Below, piece after piece: positions 12,095 to 25,095 of a stretch of DNA of 64,000 bases; within the stretch, counting starts at the first letter, position 1; each line of letters starts with the position of its first letter. The notes beneath the pieces were generated by a model, which saw only the letters and a list, made by a program, of their open reading frames with translations, made no database searches and was not told where the DNA came from. The position numbers and the translations under genes are program-made. The DNA comes from Edaphochlamys debaryana (taxonomy: Eukaryota; Chlorophyta; Chlorophyceae; Chlamydomonadales), in assembly GCA_016858145.1 (NCBI GenBank), contig JAEHOE010000098.1, positions 62,001-126,000 of the forward strand, given 5' to 3'.

Positions 12095-13204
12095 GATGCC
12101 GGCCGTACTTGTACGACGGTGTCACGCCAGGGTTCGGGGCGTAGGGACGCCCGCCCGCGCTGGCGGTGCCACGTGCTGAAGGGCAAGAGTAGCAGGGAGC
12201 GAGCTCTCCGTCAAGCAAAAATCTCAGCGGGGAAGCGGTTGAGCTCGCGGACAGCAGCGGGGCCGAATACTGGCTGCGTAGAGCTGCGTGAACGGGTATC
12301 TGTGGCGCGCCCCGCACACTAGCATGCGTTGACGGCGTGCACACAAGCGCTGAGTGGCTCCTAGCGGTTGAAGCCCGGGGGGTCCAGCACGAGCAGTTGT
12401 GTCGGGTTGTCCGGCCCCCTCGTGTTTCGCGGGTTTTGTGGCCTAGCGCTGTTGAGCCTCACCGCGGGCCCTCGGACCTCTCTTAGGTGTATTCCCATGG
12501 TATGACGCTGTTGTCTCCGTCGAGCAAACCGGGCTGCCAGTTTAGGATTCTGAGCAGACAGCCTGCCCCCAAGCGATGAACGCTAGTGCGATACTTTCAT
12601 TGATCGATCTGTAAAGCACCAGGAGAAGTCAACAGGCGTATCCGAGAGGCGGGCCTTCACAATGAAGGTCGGCAGTGGTCGCAGCCAGCCTGGTAGTCCT
12701 GATGGTAACTGAGGGACGCTTAGCTGCACGCTAAGTCACTATGCGCCTGCAGCATGCAAGAAACGACATTTGTGCGGCAATGCGACAATCGCGGGTCTTC
12801 GCCATCGCCCTTGCAGTGCAGCCCAGAGCCCATAAATTACTGGCAATGATGCTTGGGTTGCAGATGCACTTGGCTCAGGTGATACTTGCAGGCTCTTATG
12901 GTGGTTAACCCGTCGCTCCCAACGTCCTGATGCGACACCTCAAAAGCCGCCGCGCCGCTCTGTAGAGCGCAAGAGACAACGCACTGTAGCTGGGAGCGAG
13001 GTGAGGGGGTGGGGCCGCACGCCTCCAGTATACGTTGCGACAGGTTACGGCACACGAGGTCGGCAAGCCGAGGGGGGCCGAGGAGGGTCGCTTGGTCCAG
13101 CGGGAACGGCTCCAATCTGCAACTCAACGGCGCTGGACGTGTAATAATCATGGGCGTGCAGTTGCACTTAAAGCCGGACGGAGAGGACGGGAGATGGATG
13201 TGAC

Positions 13205-13280
13205 GAGGTGCCGCACGAAGGAGGGATGGATGGCCACTGGAAGTGGGGAGGTGCCGCATGAAGGACGGGTGGATGGCCTA
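13205..13280. repeat. Imperfect direct repeat, 43-bp spacing
   Basis: GAGGTGCCGCACGAAGGA at 13205 recurs as GAGGTGCCGCATGAAGGA at 13248, each followed by a GGATGGCC-containing stretch. Two copies only. Confidence 0.75.
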
Positions 13281-13640
13281 AATGGAGTCCGACGAGGGCA
13301 GGGTCTGGGCCACAGCCAGGCAACCAAGAGGCCCAAGGCATGGGGGTGCGGGCTACTCGTGGGACGGTGAGAGATTGCGGCCTGCAGCTCTGTGCGGGCT
13401 CATGGGCGGGTCGGCTTGTGGGTACATGTGGGCAGGCCCTGGCCAAGGGAGACCCCCTCCCCTGCCCTTGGCCCACGCAAAAACTGCTGGCAGCACGCCC
13501 TAATGGGCCTTCTCAGATGTCATCAACGGTGTGCCTCCGTGACGTTGGACAAGGCACTGGGAATGGCTGTGCCCTGCATTATGAGCTGCGTGGGCGCGCG
13601 GCTTGCAACCTGAGCTGCAGGGAAGGTGCGGCAGCCTGTG

Positions 13641-13679
13641 CAGGCCTACCGAGGCCTACCCAGGCCTACACTAGGCCTG
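13641..13679. repeat. Short AGGCCTA tandem repeat
   Basis: Four AGGCCT units spaced by 10-12 bases (AGGCCTACC, AGGCCTACC, AGGCCTACA, AGGCCTGT). Confidence 0.8.
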
Positions 13680-15201
13680 TTGTGTGTCACAAACCAGCGG
13701 CTGTTGCGCTAATCCACCCCTACTAGGTACGGCACGAAGAGTGTTGTGCGGTCACGCTGCATCCCCCTGCTTCGTGTGAATCGGGCGCATGCCGCACGGA
13801 CAGGCAGTATCCAAGAGCTACGAGCTAACGAGGAGGTCAGCCTCGTAGGTGGCTAGAGATACGGTAGGGCGTCACCGCGGCCTGCCATACGAGGCGTGTT
13901 CCGTATCCACACTGGAGGCTCGCAACGTTGTTCCCTTCGACGTACTGAAACAGGGTACGGCTGAAACCCGAAACCAGTCCCCGAACTCAGGCCGATGGCG
14001 CCACACACGCGCAACATAACGCTGCACACACCCAGGAAAAGACTGTCGTCACGAACTAAGAGCCAGAGTGCTGAAGCGCCTTACCAACGAAACTCTTAGG
14101 TGCGACAGAATACGAAGCCGCCACACAGCGGCCTGGACACGACAGGCAAACCGCCCTCCTAGTCCCTGACACATGCGCCCCGCTGCCTGTCCGGGCCTTC
14201 CCACAGTGTGTGCCGGGAGCGGGGCGGAAGGGAGGGGCGATGGCCGCAATGAGGCCAGCTTGAAGCTCGTAGGATGTGGTAATGGCGATGATGACCCAGG
14301 CCCCAGGTGAGGGTGCAAGCTAGCTCATGCGCTCGAGAGAGCCCCTAACCAACGCAGTGCAACCTCCAGACACACGCCCGCCACAAAGCAAGTAGCAATG
14401 CCCTCGAACGCCCGAACGCCCGAAAAGTACAACTTGCGCATCAACACACTGGCTTGCTCCGTGTTCCATTCTCAAAATGTCCCCAAGTGACCTACCCCCC
14501 CCCCCCCTAGACGCGGCGAAACGCTGTTGCTTCATCAAGATCTGACATGAATGATACAGCAGCAATATGCATTGCTAGCGGCCGTCCGCCCCCTGCAACA
14601 CCCGCTGCGAAATGCAGGCCGATGCTGGCCCAAAACACCGCCCCGCAGGATGCACATGCTCCACGTGGTCGACAAACAGGTAAGCATCCAACCCGTCAGC
14701 ATTGCCTTGCGCAGTGCCATGCATTCGTCACTATATCGTTACCATTCCTCCCACATACGCCTACAAGGCGGGGTCCAACTTGTCGTCAAAAGCACACATG
14801 GGCCGTTGCCCCAAGGCCCAGGGCAGGCCCCTAGGCGGACTGCGTGACTGCACGCCCTCCGCCGGCCCCAGCACCAGCTTCCGAGGCCCTCATCACGGGC
14901 TCCATGCATGATTGCGGCCCAAGCGGCAACGTCAAACCATTGTGTCAACTGTCAAGCAAGAGCAAGTCCTCACTACGCACCAGGCGAGTCTCTTCCCCCG
15001 TACGTTCTAGGTCGAGGGCTCGTCGTCGGGCGCACATACGTGTCAGGACAGGCGGATTCGACAGGCGGGGCGCCCCCATCCATGGAGCCAAAATCGAGGG
15101 CTGGGCCCCCCCACCCAATCTGCTACGCGATCCGTCATGGGCACAAAACCTGTCACGGTTACGGTCAGCACATCTCCGGTTACCGGGTATGCAAGAGCCG
15201 G

Positions 15202-17554
15202 CTATGACTCAGCCGCCGCCAGTGCCGCTGCCGCACGGCTTGAGAGGCTGACGTCCGACAAGAGAGACCCGGCGGGCGCCGCCGGCTGGCTAGAGGTCGT
15301 TAAAGCTGCCGTAAAGCCTAACCTCTGATGTACGGCGCCGCCAGCGGTCGGTGACGGCGGCGAGGAGCAAGACGACTGGGGCCAATGCGCTGACGGCGTG
15401 CCGTCGAGGGTTGCTGACTCCGCCGCCGCTGCTGCTGCCAGCAGCATCAGGTCCCCGATGCCGCCGCTGCCACCGCCGCCGCCGCCGCCACCGCCGCCAC
15501 TGCCACCGACGCCATCGCCACCGCCGCCGCCACCGCCACCGCCGACGAGGCCCCCATGCACGGTGTCCCGTGCCCTGAGGCACGCCGCCCCATGCCCCGT
15601 GCCCCCATGCACAGCGCTTCTAATGAGGTCCCCAGTGGCCCGCTGAGGCACAGCCCCGGACCTCAGCACGCACCGCCGCTTGGACGGGCCAGCGCCCGGA
15701 CCGCGGTCTAGGGTCTCAGCCTTGACAGCTGTGTGCAGCTGAGAGCTCAGCGGGGGCGTCGGAGGCTGGTCCTCGTGGTCTCCAGGCTGAGCACGGGGCG
15801 GTGGGGGAGCAGCCCCGTTGCCGCAGCCGGGCTGAGCTCCCGGCTCAGCTGCCTGCGCTCCCGCCGCCTGCGCAGGAGCTGAGGTCAGCGGCGGCGGTGG
15901 CGGCGGCGGCGGCAGTAGAGCGCCAGGCTCCGCGCGCGGAGGTCCGTCGCCAGGGCTGCCGCGACCGAGGGACGTTGGATAGGCGGACGCAGGTACGGCC
16001 GCCGCCACTGCGTGGGCGCTCGCCGTGGCGGCGGCGCCAGCAGCGGCCGCCGCCGCCGACACCCATCTGAGCATGGCTGCCGTCGGCAGCGGCAACCCGA
16101 GCGCCTGATTAGGCGGCCTGCTGCTGCCGTCGCAGCTACACCGGTGCACGAGCGCGACTGGGCTCCTCACGCCGCCCTCCCCGTGCCCCCCCGGAGACTC
16201 GCGCCCGCCGGGGTCCTGCCGGGGTGCCGAGGGTCCGGGACGACCTGCTGCAGCCACAACCGGCGCTGTGTGCGAGCCACCGTGCGGCGAGGCGCAGCAG
16301 CCTTCGCCCTCGCCCTCGCCCTCGCCCTCGCATGCCTGAGCCCGCACAAGGCTGTGATGGCCCCGCCACCGCCCGTCCAGCTCAGCCCGCCTGCACTCCC
16401 CCCTTCCGAGCTGCTGCACCTTCGCAGGCTGCTGCAGTTGCTGAAGCAGCGACAGGCCCGCGCCTGGCGCCGCGGCGCCTTGCTGCACCCCGGCCTCCGC
16501 AGCGGCTTCCAGGAGCTCGGGCCGGAGCGTGAACGACTGGGGAAGGTGAAGGGGCGGAAGCGACTGCAGCAGCCAGCAGGCCAGATGTGGCGCCCCGGGA
16601 CCGCCTGCGGCCACCGGCTGATGCAACGCCGTGCCGCTAACCTCCGCGTGCGGCCGCTTTTGGGGCAGGACCGTCGGGGGCTCGGAGTGAGACGGAGGCG
16701 CGGGCATGGGTGTTGCTGCGGCGGCCCCGTGGGATGGTGGCAGCGGCCGCCCCTGCCGCGGGGGCGGCGGGGGCATGTCTACGCTGCTGCTGTGTGGCAG
16801 CTCCGCCGCAAGCGCTACTGCAGCCGCTACTGCCGCCCCGGCTAACGGCTGCCACCGCAGTGGCCTGTCTGGCTCAGCCCCGTGGCGGCTGCCTGCTGCG
16901 CTCGGAGAGAGCACCGTTGGGGACCGCCGCAGGCGGGGCGAGGCGGGCTGGGCCTGCTGCGGTTGCCTTGCGCCGTGCTTGTCGAGGACGGTCACCAGCG
17001 CTGCCCGCACGGTCGCGATTTGTCCCACGAGGTCGGCCTCGAGCGACAGCAAACGGGCCTTGCGCGCCTGGGGCCGGCAACACACGGGTAGCGGGGGTGG
17101 GGCTGAGCACAACAAACCCTAGGGTAACCGTGTCCGGGCCAGCAGCGAGTGTCGACGACGTGCAGGCGAGCATAGTAAACGTGCTGTCAGGCTGCCATTA
17201 GGAGCCACAGGCTCGCTGCCAGCCTCAATTCGGCGTTCACGCGTGTTCACGCACGAGCATGCTCACCTGCACGGAATGCAACCGCTGCGCAAGCCACCTG
17301 GCTCCGGCTATGAGGCCACTCGCTGAACCATGTCGCACATTGTAGCATTGTCCCAAAAAGGCCTCATCGTCCGCTTCAACGTCAGCCCAAGCCGCATGGC
17401 CTCTCAACCCTAGCAGTTCCGCCGCGGCGGTGTTGGTCTTGCAACTAATCAAAGGATGGAGTTCAGGGTCATCGCGGCCGCTGCTGGTTGTAGGCGAGCT
17501 TGCTTGCGGGAGTGGAGCTGTGCCTCCCTCGCCTCCTCTACCCTCCTGATGCAT
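15202..17554 (-). CDS. Family member P2: coiled-coil, low-complexity protein
   Basis: Exons in transcript order: 17554-17267 and 17067-15202, phase 0; 717 aa if the ATG at 17554 is the start. Exon 1 ends ASGLIAGARWLAQRLHSVQ directly before a GTGAGC donor, a diverged copy of the family's first core half. Exon 2 begins ARKARLLSLEADLVGQI and continues ATVRAALVTVLDKHG, the second half. The rest is Ala-, Pro- and Gly-rich, with a (Gly-Glu) repeat and a long poly-Gly tract; SKRRC is a weak basic cluster. Other family members have a further 5' exon joined by a phase-2 intron, so the true start may lie upstream. Function is not recognised. Confidence 0.55.
15420..15560 (-). repeat. Compound GCC/GCT triplet tract encoding poly-Gly in P2
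   Basis: A dense run of CCG, CCA and GCC triplets encodes mainly Gly with scattered Asp, Ser and Val on the minus strand, inside exon 2 of P2. Confidence 0.8.
16304..16332 (-). repeat. Hexanucleotide repeat encoding (Gly-Glu)n in P2
   Basis: CTCGCC units on the plus strand read GGCGAG on the minus strand and encode alternating Gly and Glu in P2. Confidence 0.85.
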
Positions 17555-20500
17555 CGCTTTAAGAGCGTTTTACCAACTCCCGGGGTAGGACTGTACCAAT
17601 TATGCCATTTTAGACTAGAGGGGGAACAGTGTCTGCGCGCAGAACGACAACTAGAGCGGGCGGGTCCGCGACCAGTCCCTACCAGTCTGTCGCATTCGCG
17701 GTTTAGAGGGCTTTGGCTCCGTGAGCAGCGCATGATGCATAGCAGCAAACGCAATCTCTAATGAACAGCGCGCGCTCCATCGTGGCTAGAGCTGCGGCGA
17801 GACCGGCCCGCGACAGCCCTGTCGTGCTTTCCCGCCCGGCTCGCCCCTTGGCGCCCCTCGCCCCTCGCCCCTCGCGGCGAACCCTCGCGGCGAAACCTGG
17901 CCCATCAAACGCCGAACCCAATCTGCTACCTTCTCTCATACAAAGTAAGCAGTAGCGCTGCACGCGTTCTGCTCCGCTCGTCTGCATGGCGCACTACACC
18001 AGGGGCTCCAGCCAAAGGCGCCACCTGGCGCCAGTCCCCTCCAGCCCTTGCGCCCTCCGCGGCTCCTTGCCACGTGTTCATCATCAAACCCCACGCGTGC
18101 GCTGGGCCCACAATCGCCCGGGTCCTTGACTTCTGAACAGGTCAACAGCTTCCATGCTACGCTAGCGGTGGTGTCCCACAACGATGGATTTACAGTGCGT
18201 TGTTGTGCCCGCCTCAAGCCTTGCCTCTACACCCATTGCGCACCCTTCGTACACTCCTTTCGACTTCTCGTATCTCCGTAATCCGAGCTCGGTGGCTGGA
18301 CCTGAGGAGGGACCGCTCAGACTAATAACCTATTGGAGGTCGGCCTGTGCGGCTTGTACTGCGTCGTAGTTAGAGTGGATGAGGTTGGCGCCAGGGCGGA
18401 CGGATACAGGCGGTTGTCATCCCCAGATGTTCAAGCCACGTATTGGGTTTGCCAGCACCACATCCCCGGCGGCCCCCCATCCCCCCGTCGTATGGCCAGG
18501 TTCGGCCCGTAGGCTGCCACGTGTGCCCAGAGAGCCCAGCACACCAGCTCCACGCCTTTGCTCTGGTGCCTTGTCTTTGCTGTACATGTACGTCGCTAAG
18601 TACAGGCGGGACTAGGCCGGCCTTTCAACTGCGTGCTGCTGGGGGGAGTGGGGGCTGCAAGCGGACAAGGCGTAGGGTCCATACACTACATCACATCGGC
18701 ATGATCAGACCAAGAGGACCGGCATCGCCCCTCTCCTTCACAGAACGGCCTGCTTTTCGCGTAACTCGTCTGTCGTCTCCCGTGTCTCGCTCCTTTCCCC
18801 CTCCCCTTCACAGAACGCCTCAGGCAGCATGCCCATGTAGCGCATGTATGGGATGGCGGGCTGCCGCTGATGTGAAAGTGGCCCTGGCGCTTCCCTGGCT
18901 TACGCGAGCAGCCCTCAACACACTCCCGAGGAGCCTCTAGAACACCCATGGCTCCGCGCTGCACGCTCCGCTCGGCTGCGCTTCACTGAACCCTGTCCAG
19001 CTCTACAGCAGCTCGCTTCAAATGCTGTGCGGTGCACCAGGCAGGGACGCAGCCGGTGAGATGGGGCCTTGCAGCAGAGGCTCGGGAGTGGGCCTTCATG
19101 GCTAAAACGCTTGCTGGGTGTGGCGGGCGGGGACGCTCAATGAGCGGTGCAAGGGAACGAGCTCAAGACACCGACAATCAAGGCAAGCGGGTTAAACTTA
19201 AGGGGTGCAGCAGTCGTACCCTCTTGTGACCCCCCATGTCCATACCTCTCCAGCAGCGTTAAATCCCTTCAGGCAGGCCACACGCGTTCCCTCCCAGGCA
19301 GGCCGGTCCACGTGTGCTGAACCGCCCCTAGTGTTGGCCGCGGCCGCTGATCCTCTACAGCACTATCCAAAGCATCCCCGCAAGCTGATAGCCCCCCCTC
19401 GCCGAGGCGGGTAGCCCTAACAGCCTGGGCTCCAAAGACAGCCGCCTAAATAAGAATCCCAGATGCTAGGTGCCGCCTTGCAATGGACTAGACTTGCTCA
19501 CTCAGCGATATCTTCATCAGAGGTCGTTCGTTCAGCCATCCAGCCCTTCACACACACCCCTCCGCCCGCTACGCTGGAGGGTGGACCCGTCGAGGCCTCA
19601 TGGCTCTGGTATTACTGCTATCCCAGCAAAATGACCGCTGGAACTGGGCATACACTGCAGGCCCTGCCTTCTGACGGATCCATTTGCTCGTGGCCTTGCA
19701 GCCACCCACACCCAGCCAGTCGTATTTCACAAAAGCCGACTGTACAGATCCCAGGCCGACCACCGGGAACCCACAGACGACATGGTTAGTGTACTCCAAG
19801 TGTAGACTGGCCACAAACCCACCCAGGTGGTGCGGAGCTTGAAAGCCAGGTTTCTGGGGCATAGAGGCAACGCCCTCTTGTTTGCCCAGCAGCAGCAAGG
19901 CAAGGCAGCCCCTTCAATTAGCTCCTCATAACATGATCCTAATGGGCTCGGTGTTTAGCCACCTCCCTTTGACCCCGCCGCCATGCCGGCTAGGTAAGAC
20001 AAAGCCAACCCTTTGGTGTGATGTTCACGGAGCATTGAAGGTGCGTGTCTGGGGCATATCACCCCGCCGCCATAAGCGTGTTGGTACCCATCCGCCCGTG
20101 ATGCCCCAATGCCATCCTTGCCCCTCACCCTCACACATTAGTGTTCCATTTACCAAGGTTTCAAGCACCCACTTAATGTCCTTTTGTGCACCGTTCGGAC
20201 GGGCAGCGATAATGGAGCTAGCCGGGCAGCAGGTCTCAACTCCCGCAGGCGTCGCACAAGGCAAATGACAGATCCACTAAACGAGAACGCCAGCGCAGGC
20301 AGCTCGTACGCATACAGCTTCACAAGACAAGGGTGGCTGCCCGAAGGCATCAAAAGGGCTGAGCCCCGTGGTCCCCCCCAGGAGGCCCATTGCTCGAGTC
20401 TGGCTCCGTCAACCCTCTCCACCACCAGCCCGCATGCAGGCTCGCACCCGGCCATGAATCCGTTGGAACCCCGCACTACACGAGGTGGTGCGCTCGTCAG

Positions 20501-21361
20501 GCGTCTGACCGCCTCGGCCTGGACATAGGTGGCCGGACCCACCCGCAGCTACGGCTACGGGAACCTCCGCCCTCCTCATCCTGCAACACCGCCCCCTCCG
20601 CCTCCGCCTCCACCCGCAGCTGCTGCCCCGCCCGCGCCCCCCGCAGCGCGCACGAGAGCGCGATTGAGAGCCGCCGGCCTCACCTTCGCTTCACAAGTAA
20701 ACACAGACCGCTTAACGTACAGGCACGCGTAGGCCTCTTGGTGACAACCCCCGCACATGCCACATGCATCGTGGCAGCATCTCGTACTGTGATCAGCAAG
20801 TGCCGTTCCCCATCTAGGCTGCTTCCCACGCCAGACGGGTCTCATCAATCCCAGCCCCTCCGCTCCCAAACTTTCAGCTTAGGCACTGCTCTTCTAGGCT
20901 TTGCCACCCTAAACTCGCCCCACTTCTCTTCACAACCCGTGACACGCTAGACGGCTCCGCTCGGGCATAAGACATGAACGCACCGTAACATTGACTTTGC
21001 AAGATTTGTTGTGAGACGTACCCTGCCTGACGTACAGCGCCGCGAAGCGCCAATACGCCCCCTACTTGACATGTCTAATCAGCCACAAGGCGCGAGGCCG
21101 CTCATAGAGAGGCCAGAAAATGACATGCTTTCGCATGCCTGCCCCCCTGGCACCGAATCGCAAGCCGCCCACACAGACTATGGAGGCACCCTGTCCGAAA
21201 CCTGCTTGCCAGCCTGCTATCCCCGTAATCGTAAATACTATGCTTATCGCCCTTGCAAGCTGTACCCATTATCTTTCTTCTCCAGCGTGGCTTACTGTTA
21301 CGTCCTCTCCAGCTGCAGAGGCCAGCGCGCGTGCACGGAGCCACAGCGGCCCCCACCCGGC
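17555..21361. other. Intergenic, no gene seen
   Basis: About 3.8 kb with no splice-consistent gene. It contains one copy of a small dispersed repeat (18751-18805). It presumably includes the P2 promoter and any missing 5' exon of P2. Confidence 0.45.
18751..18805 (+). repeat. Dispersed repeat, copy 1
   Basis: The block TGCTTTTCGCGTAACTCGTC followed by CTCCCGTGTCTC and a TTTCCCCC tract recurs with few changes at 25864 and 36856. It is not part of a recognised gene. Confidence 0.7.
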
Positions 21362-23515
21362 TTACTGGAATGGGACCGCCGCACCCGAAGGGACAACAGT
21401 CCCCGTCTCCAGGATCAGAACCTTGCCTGAGGGCCCCAGCTCGTGCCCCACGACCCGCCGCCGCTTAAGGGCCGCCACCGGTGACTCCGTCGCACCCGCC
21501 CCAGGCGCCGTCGCCTCGCCGGCGGCACCGGCGTCAGCTGTGGCGGCGGGCCTCGCCCTCCGTGCGGTGACTGCAAGGCCGCCGTGTGTGGGGTCCTGGA
21601 GCATGGCGTCCGGGAAGGGCGAGGGCGTCGCGGCCGTGTGGAGCGCGTCCCCACGGCTGGCCGGCCCTGCCAGGAGGGGCACCGCCGCCCTGGGCGGAAC
21701 CACACGGAGCAGGCGAGCCGCCTCCGCAGGCGCTTGGTGGAGAGTCTGAGACAGCGCCTGCAGCGAGACCGCCGCCGCGGTGTGCGGTGCTGACGATGAC
21801 GGCAGGGCCGCTGCCGTTACAGGTGGCGGGGCCATGGGGACCAGGGGCCTCAGCAGCCGCTCCGGCAGCGGCTCGCACTGCGGCCGTACGGCAACCGCAG
21901 GCGCGGACTGCACGGCAGCGTGGCGGAGTTCTGCCAACAGCGCCTGCCGTATCGCCACCTCCTCCTGTGCGAGCTGGGACTCGAGGAGGCCGAGCCGTGC
22001 CTTCCTCTCCTGCAGTACAGGGGTAGCACATGAGTCAAGAATCAGGATTTGGCATCGGAGAGCGATTAGCGCTGCTCACTTTGCGCCGCATTGTGGGCTC
22101 GTTGGTTGTAACCACAAAGGTTGAACAGCATCGGCAACCTGTGCTTACTCCACACCCCACAAACCCCGACCCCAACACTGCGCCCCCTCCCTCCCCCGTA
22201 AATGGGTGCCCTAGCTCTCCACACGCACGCCCAGCACCCCAGGCGCACGCTCCAACCGCCCCTTCTCCGGGCATGGTGCAACCATGCTTTGCCACCTGCC
22301 TCCCGCTGCCTCCCAAACGCTCGCCCAGCACGCCCCGCACGCAGGCCGCACGCACCCGCACGTCCTCCAGCCGCTGACCGAGCGCCTGGTGCAGGCAGAG
22401 CAGGTCCCTGGCCCGCGGGCCCAGGCCCAGGCCCTGCCCCAGGCCCTGCCCCAGGCCCTGCCCCGACGGTCCGGGCCCCGCGGGCTGCTGAGCGCCCCCG
22501 CTGCTGCCCGAAATACAGGGTGCCTCGGGCGGCGCCAGGGACCTGCCGGAAGCTGCGCCGGCGCCAGCAAGGGCGCCGCCGCGAGCGGTGCAGCGGTGTG
22601 CGGCGCTGAGGGCGATGCTGTTCCCGTCCGAGCCGCGGCGGAGGACCAGGGGCTCGTCCCAGGCATCGTCGCCGTCCGCCGAGACCGGCAGCAGGGAGGG
22701 TGCTGCCGCTGCTTGGGGCCATGCCAGGTCCGGGGTGGAGCGTGCCGAGGGCAGGTGGGCAGCGGAGCGGGCTCTGAGACCCGAGTCGAAAGTGAAGTCG
22801 GACGAGGGCGGGCGAAGGCTTGACCCTAGTGCTGTTGCGTCGGGGAGGGAGGCGAACGTGGGGACAAGGAGGGACCGGGGGGTGGGAGCCCAGGGGTAGC
22901 CGCTGGCTGTCTCGTGGGAGGCGCCGCCGCGTGAAGAGGTCGCAGTGGCGGCGGGCGCCGCGGGGTAGCAGGCTCCCAGCGTGGGCGAGGGACACGGCGC
23001 AAAGCCACTTGAAGACGCCGGGCTGGGCGTGCCCTTGGCGGGCTCTGCCAAGTCGAGTACCTTGCCCGCCGCAGCCGGCCGTCTGCAACAGCGACGGGAA
23101 GGGGCGCGACAGAGAGGTGTGAGAAGGGTAAGCACTGGGACCAACGAACGGTCGATCTCTTCAGATCAACTGGGCCAACCCAACGGAGTGCTGTGGTAAG
23201 CAGCGCTGCATCCCGCTGGCTAGTAGGCTTCCCGAAGCTCGTGGTGCATAAAAGGACGAAATCCAGTTACGCACTCCACGCTCACCCGAGGAAAGGTGAA
23301 CGCTCCCAGCTTGGCTGAAGACTGTGCTTGCAGAAGGATGCGCTGGCGGGGACACCGAGAACTCCACCGGCAACGGTAGCTGCTGCGGCAGCACCGTCGC
23401 GAGCTTCGCGACTTTCTCGAGCCTCCCTAGCTGCTGCAGCAAATCCTAGGAGCAGCTCCAGCTCGCCTACTCCCACTGAGTCCTCGGGGGACGCCTTCGT
23501 GTCCTGTGGCTGCAT
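21362..23515 (-). CDS. Family member P3: complete three-exon coiled-coil, low-complexity protein
   Basis: Exons in transcript order: 23515-23286 (ends GG before GTGAGC, phase 2), 23082-22356 (starts with one base, ends phase 0), 22009-21362. Total 1605 nt, 534 aa, with no phase conflict; this is one of the two best-defined members. Exon 1 starts MQPQDTKASPED and includes LELLLGFAAAAREARESREA, probably helical. Exon 2 begins with AAAGKVLDLAEPAKG, close to the LDLNEP motif of P1, and ends LGPRARDLLCLHQALGQRL-EDVR, the first core half. Exon 3 starts ERKARLGLLESQLAQEE and continues IRQALLAELR, the second half. LKRRRV near the C-terminus suggests nuclear import. No known domain is visible; the function is unknown. 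Confidence 0.65.
22430..22462 (-). repeat. 12-bp tandem repeat encoding (Gly-Gln-Gly-Leu)n in P3
   Basis: Three near-identical CAGGCCCTGCCC units on the plus strand encode GQGLGQGLGQGL just before the first core half of P3. Confidence 0.8.
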
Positions 23516-24437
23516 TTCGCGGACTTTCTAGACGTGGCAAAGCTCTGTGCGTACTGACGAGGATAATGCTACACAAGAGTAACCCTATTACACGCTAGAG
23601 TGGCGCGTATTGCGTATTGCAACTGAGGGCCGGACGGGAAGACCGGGACTAGAAGCTGGTGACTTGAGGCCAGCAAACCACTACGAACAACGCGTGTTGT
23701 ACGCGTGACAGAGCTTAAGATATTGTATGCAAACACCTCTTCAACACCTGCCCGCGGCTCATTGGACGACGGTCGAACTCCCGTTGCCCCTGCCGAGTGA
23801 CGTCCGTTAACGCAATAGCCATGCTTTGACATGTTTCCACGTCAAGCGTTATATCAACGAGACCTGGGCTTGTGTGCAACCTCTCGTTGAGCTATGACAA
23901 CATCATTTCGAGTTGGGGCGTAACATCTAGCAGAAATCAGTTCCGTAGGGTACGCGGTACTTGTGTTGCGCGGGTGTTGACGCCGCCATACATCTGCTGC
24001 GGACATCCGTTGTATGCGGAAATGTTAGATCCGGTCCATCGCAGCTCCAGCTTTGATAGGAGCAGAAGGAAGTTTGCAGATTGGCTTGCGGTTTGCCCAT
24101 CAAAGAAAGGCACGGGCGACACGGCTCCTAACGAGCACCCTGTCACCGCCGTCTGCCGCCGTCATCACGGTGTTCCCGCGCTCTAGCCCCTAGAGCGCTC
24201 CCTCCAGGATGCGATGTTACAATAGGAACCAGCTCCGAGCCGAGGCTGAGAGAGGTTAAGCGTGTAGCGCCACCTACCGGGTATGGCCCTCCCATACCAG
24301 CACCACCCTAGCAACAGCCAACTGTAGGTCGTTGAACCACTCCTAGGGGGTCGCCACCCTGGGGCTTGTCCCCGCCTGGCTATCCAGGCCATAGACCGCA
24401 GTTGGCCCTGTTACACGGACACCCTACCGCACCCCCG
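23516..24437. other. Intergenic, no gene seen
   Basis: Less GC-rich than its surroundings, with no convincing coding frame. It should hold the P3 promoter and possibly the 3' flank of the LINE remnant. Confidence 0.45.
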
Positions 24438-25046
24438 TCAGAACCCGTACTTCATCCAGCCCTCACCCTCAAAGAACCTTATGTCCGCCCCCTTGCACCA
24501 CTGGGGCTGCAGCCGCTTGGCACGCAGGACTTCGAAGATACCCTGCCGCTCCTTCCGCATTGCCCGTCCGAAGGCGGTGAGGTAGGGCGCGACTATCACC
24601 CCCGTCGCCGCGCGCACCTCCTTAGCCACCCTCAGCACCGAAGCCCGCTGGCGGGGCGTCACCCCCAGCACGACATTCCAGCCCCCCTCCCCCTTCCAGC
24701 TCCGCTGCACCGACGCACTTAGTGCTGCCCCGTCCGAAGGCCCTAGTCCAGACAGGTCCCCCGAGCGGAGGCGGTCGGCTAGCTGGTCGGGGACCGCCCT
24801 CAGCAGCAGCCGTCCGCGGTCCTCCATGGGGGTGTTCTCCGCGAGCACCGCGAGAAGCCGCTCCGCCTGGCCCACGCTCTCCTGCATCCGCTTGACGTTG
24901 TTGGCAATGGTGTTGGTCTTAATGTTGCCCTCCAGTTGCCGCCACTGGCTCATTTTCAGCCAGGCGTCCGGCAGGGTAAGGAGACCAGGAGCATATGCGT
25001 ATGGGTAGAAGGGGTTGGCAAGGAAGGGTCTTCAGGGTCTCGCTCC
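24438..25046 (-). pseudogene. LINE ORF1-like remnant, C-terminal part
   Basis: A minus-strand frame is open from a TGA at about 25047-25049 to the stop at 24438. Its first residues read RPFLANPFYPYAYAPG and an ATG occurs at 24953. From that ATG the protein is 171 aa: a helical stretch (QESVGQAERLLAVLAEN) followed by a region with WNVVLGVTPRQRASVLRVA and, near the end, FGRAMRKERQGIFEVLRAKR, then WCKGADIRFFEGEGW. This order, coiled coil then a small basic domain ending in a Glx-Gly-rich tail, resembles ORF1 proteins of L1-type retrotransposons in green algae. No endonuclease or reverse transcriptase frame follows. The assignment is by general resemblance and could be wrong. Confidence 0.4.
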
Positions 25047-25095
25047 TGCGTCTCCCAGGCGTTGTGACACGTTAGACTCGATCGTTGAAAGGGGT

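Larger units (their letters stand above)
12095..15201. other. Intergenic, no gene seen
   Basis: Only short frames without splice support or recognisable motifs are present. It should contain the P1 promoter and 5' UTR and the 3' flank of P2. Two small tandem repeats occur (13205-13280 and 13641-13679) and a C-homopolymer at about 14495-14508. Confidence 0.5.
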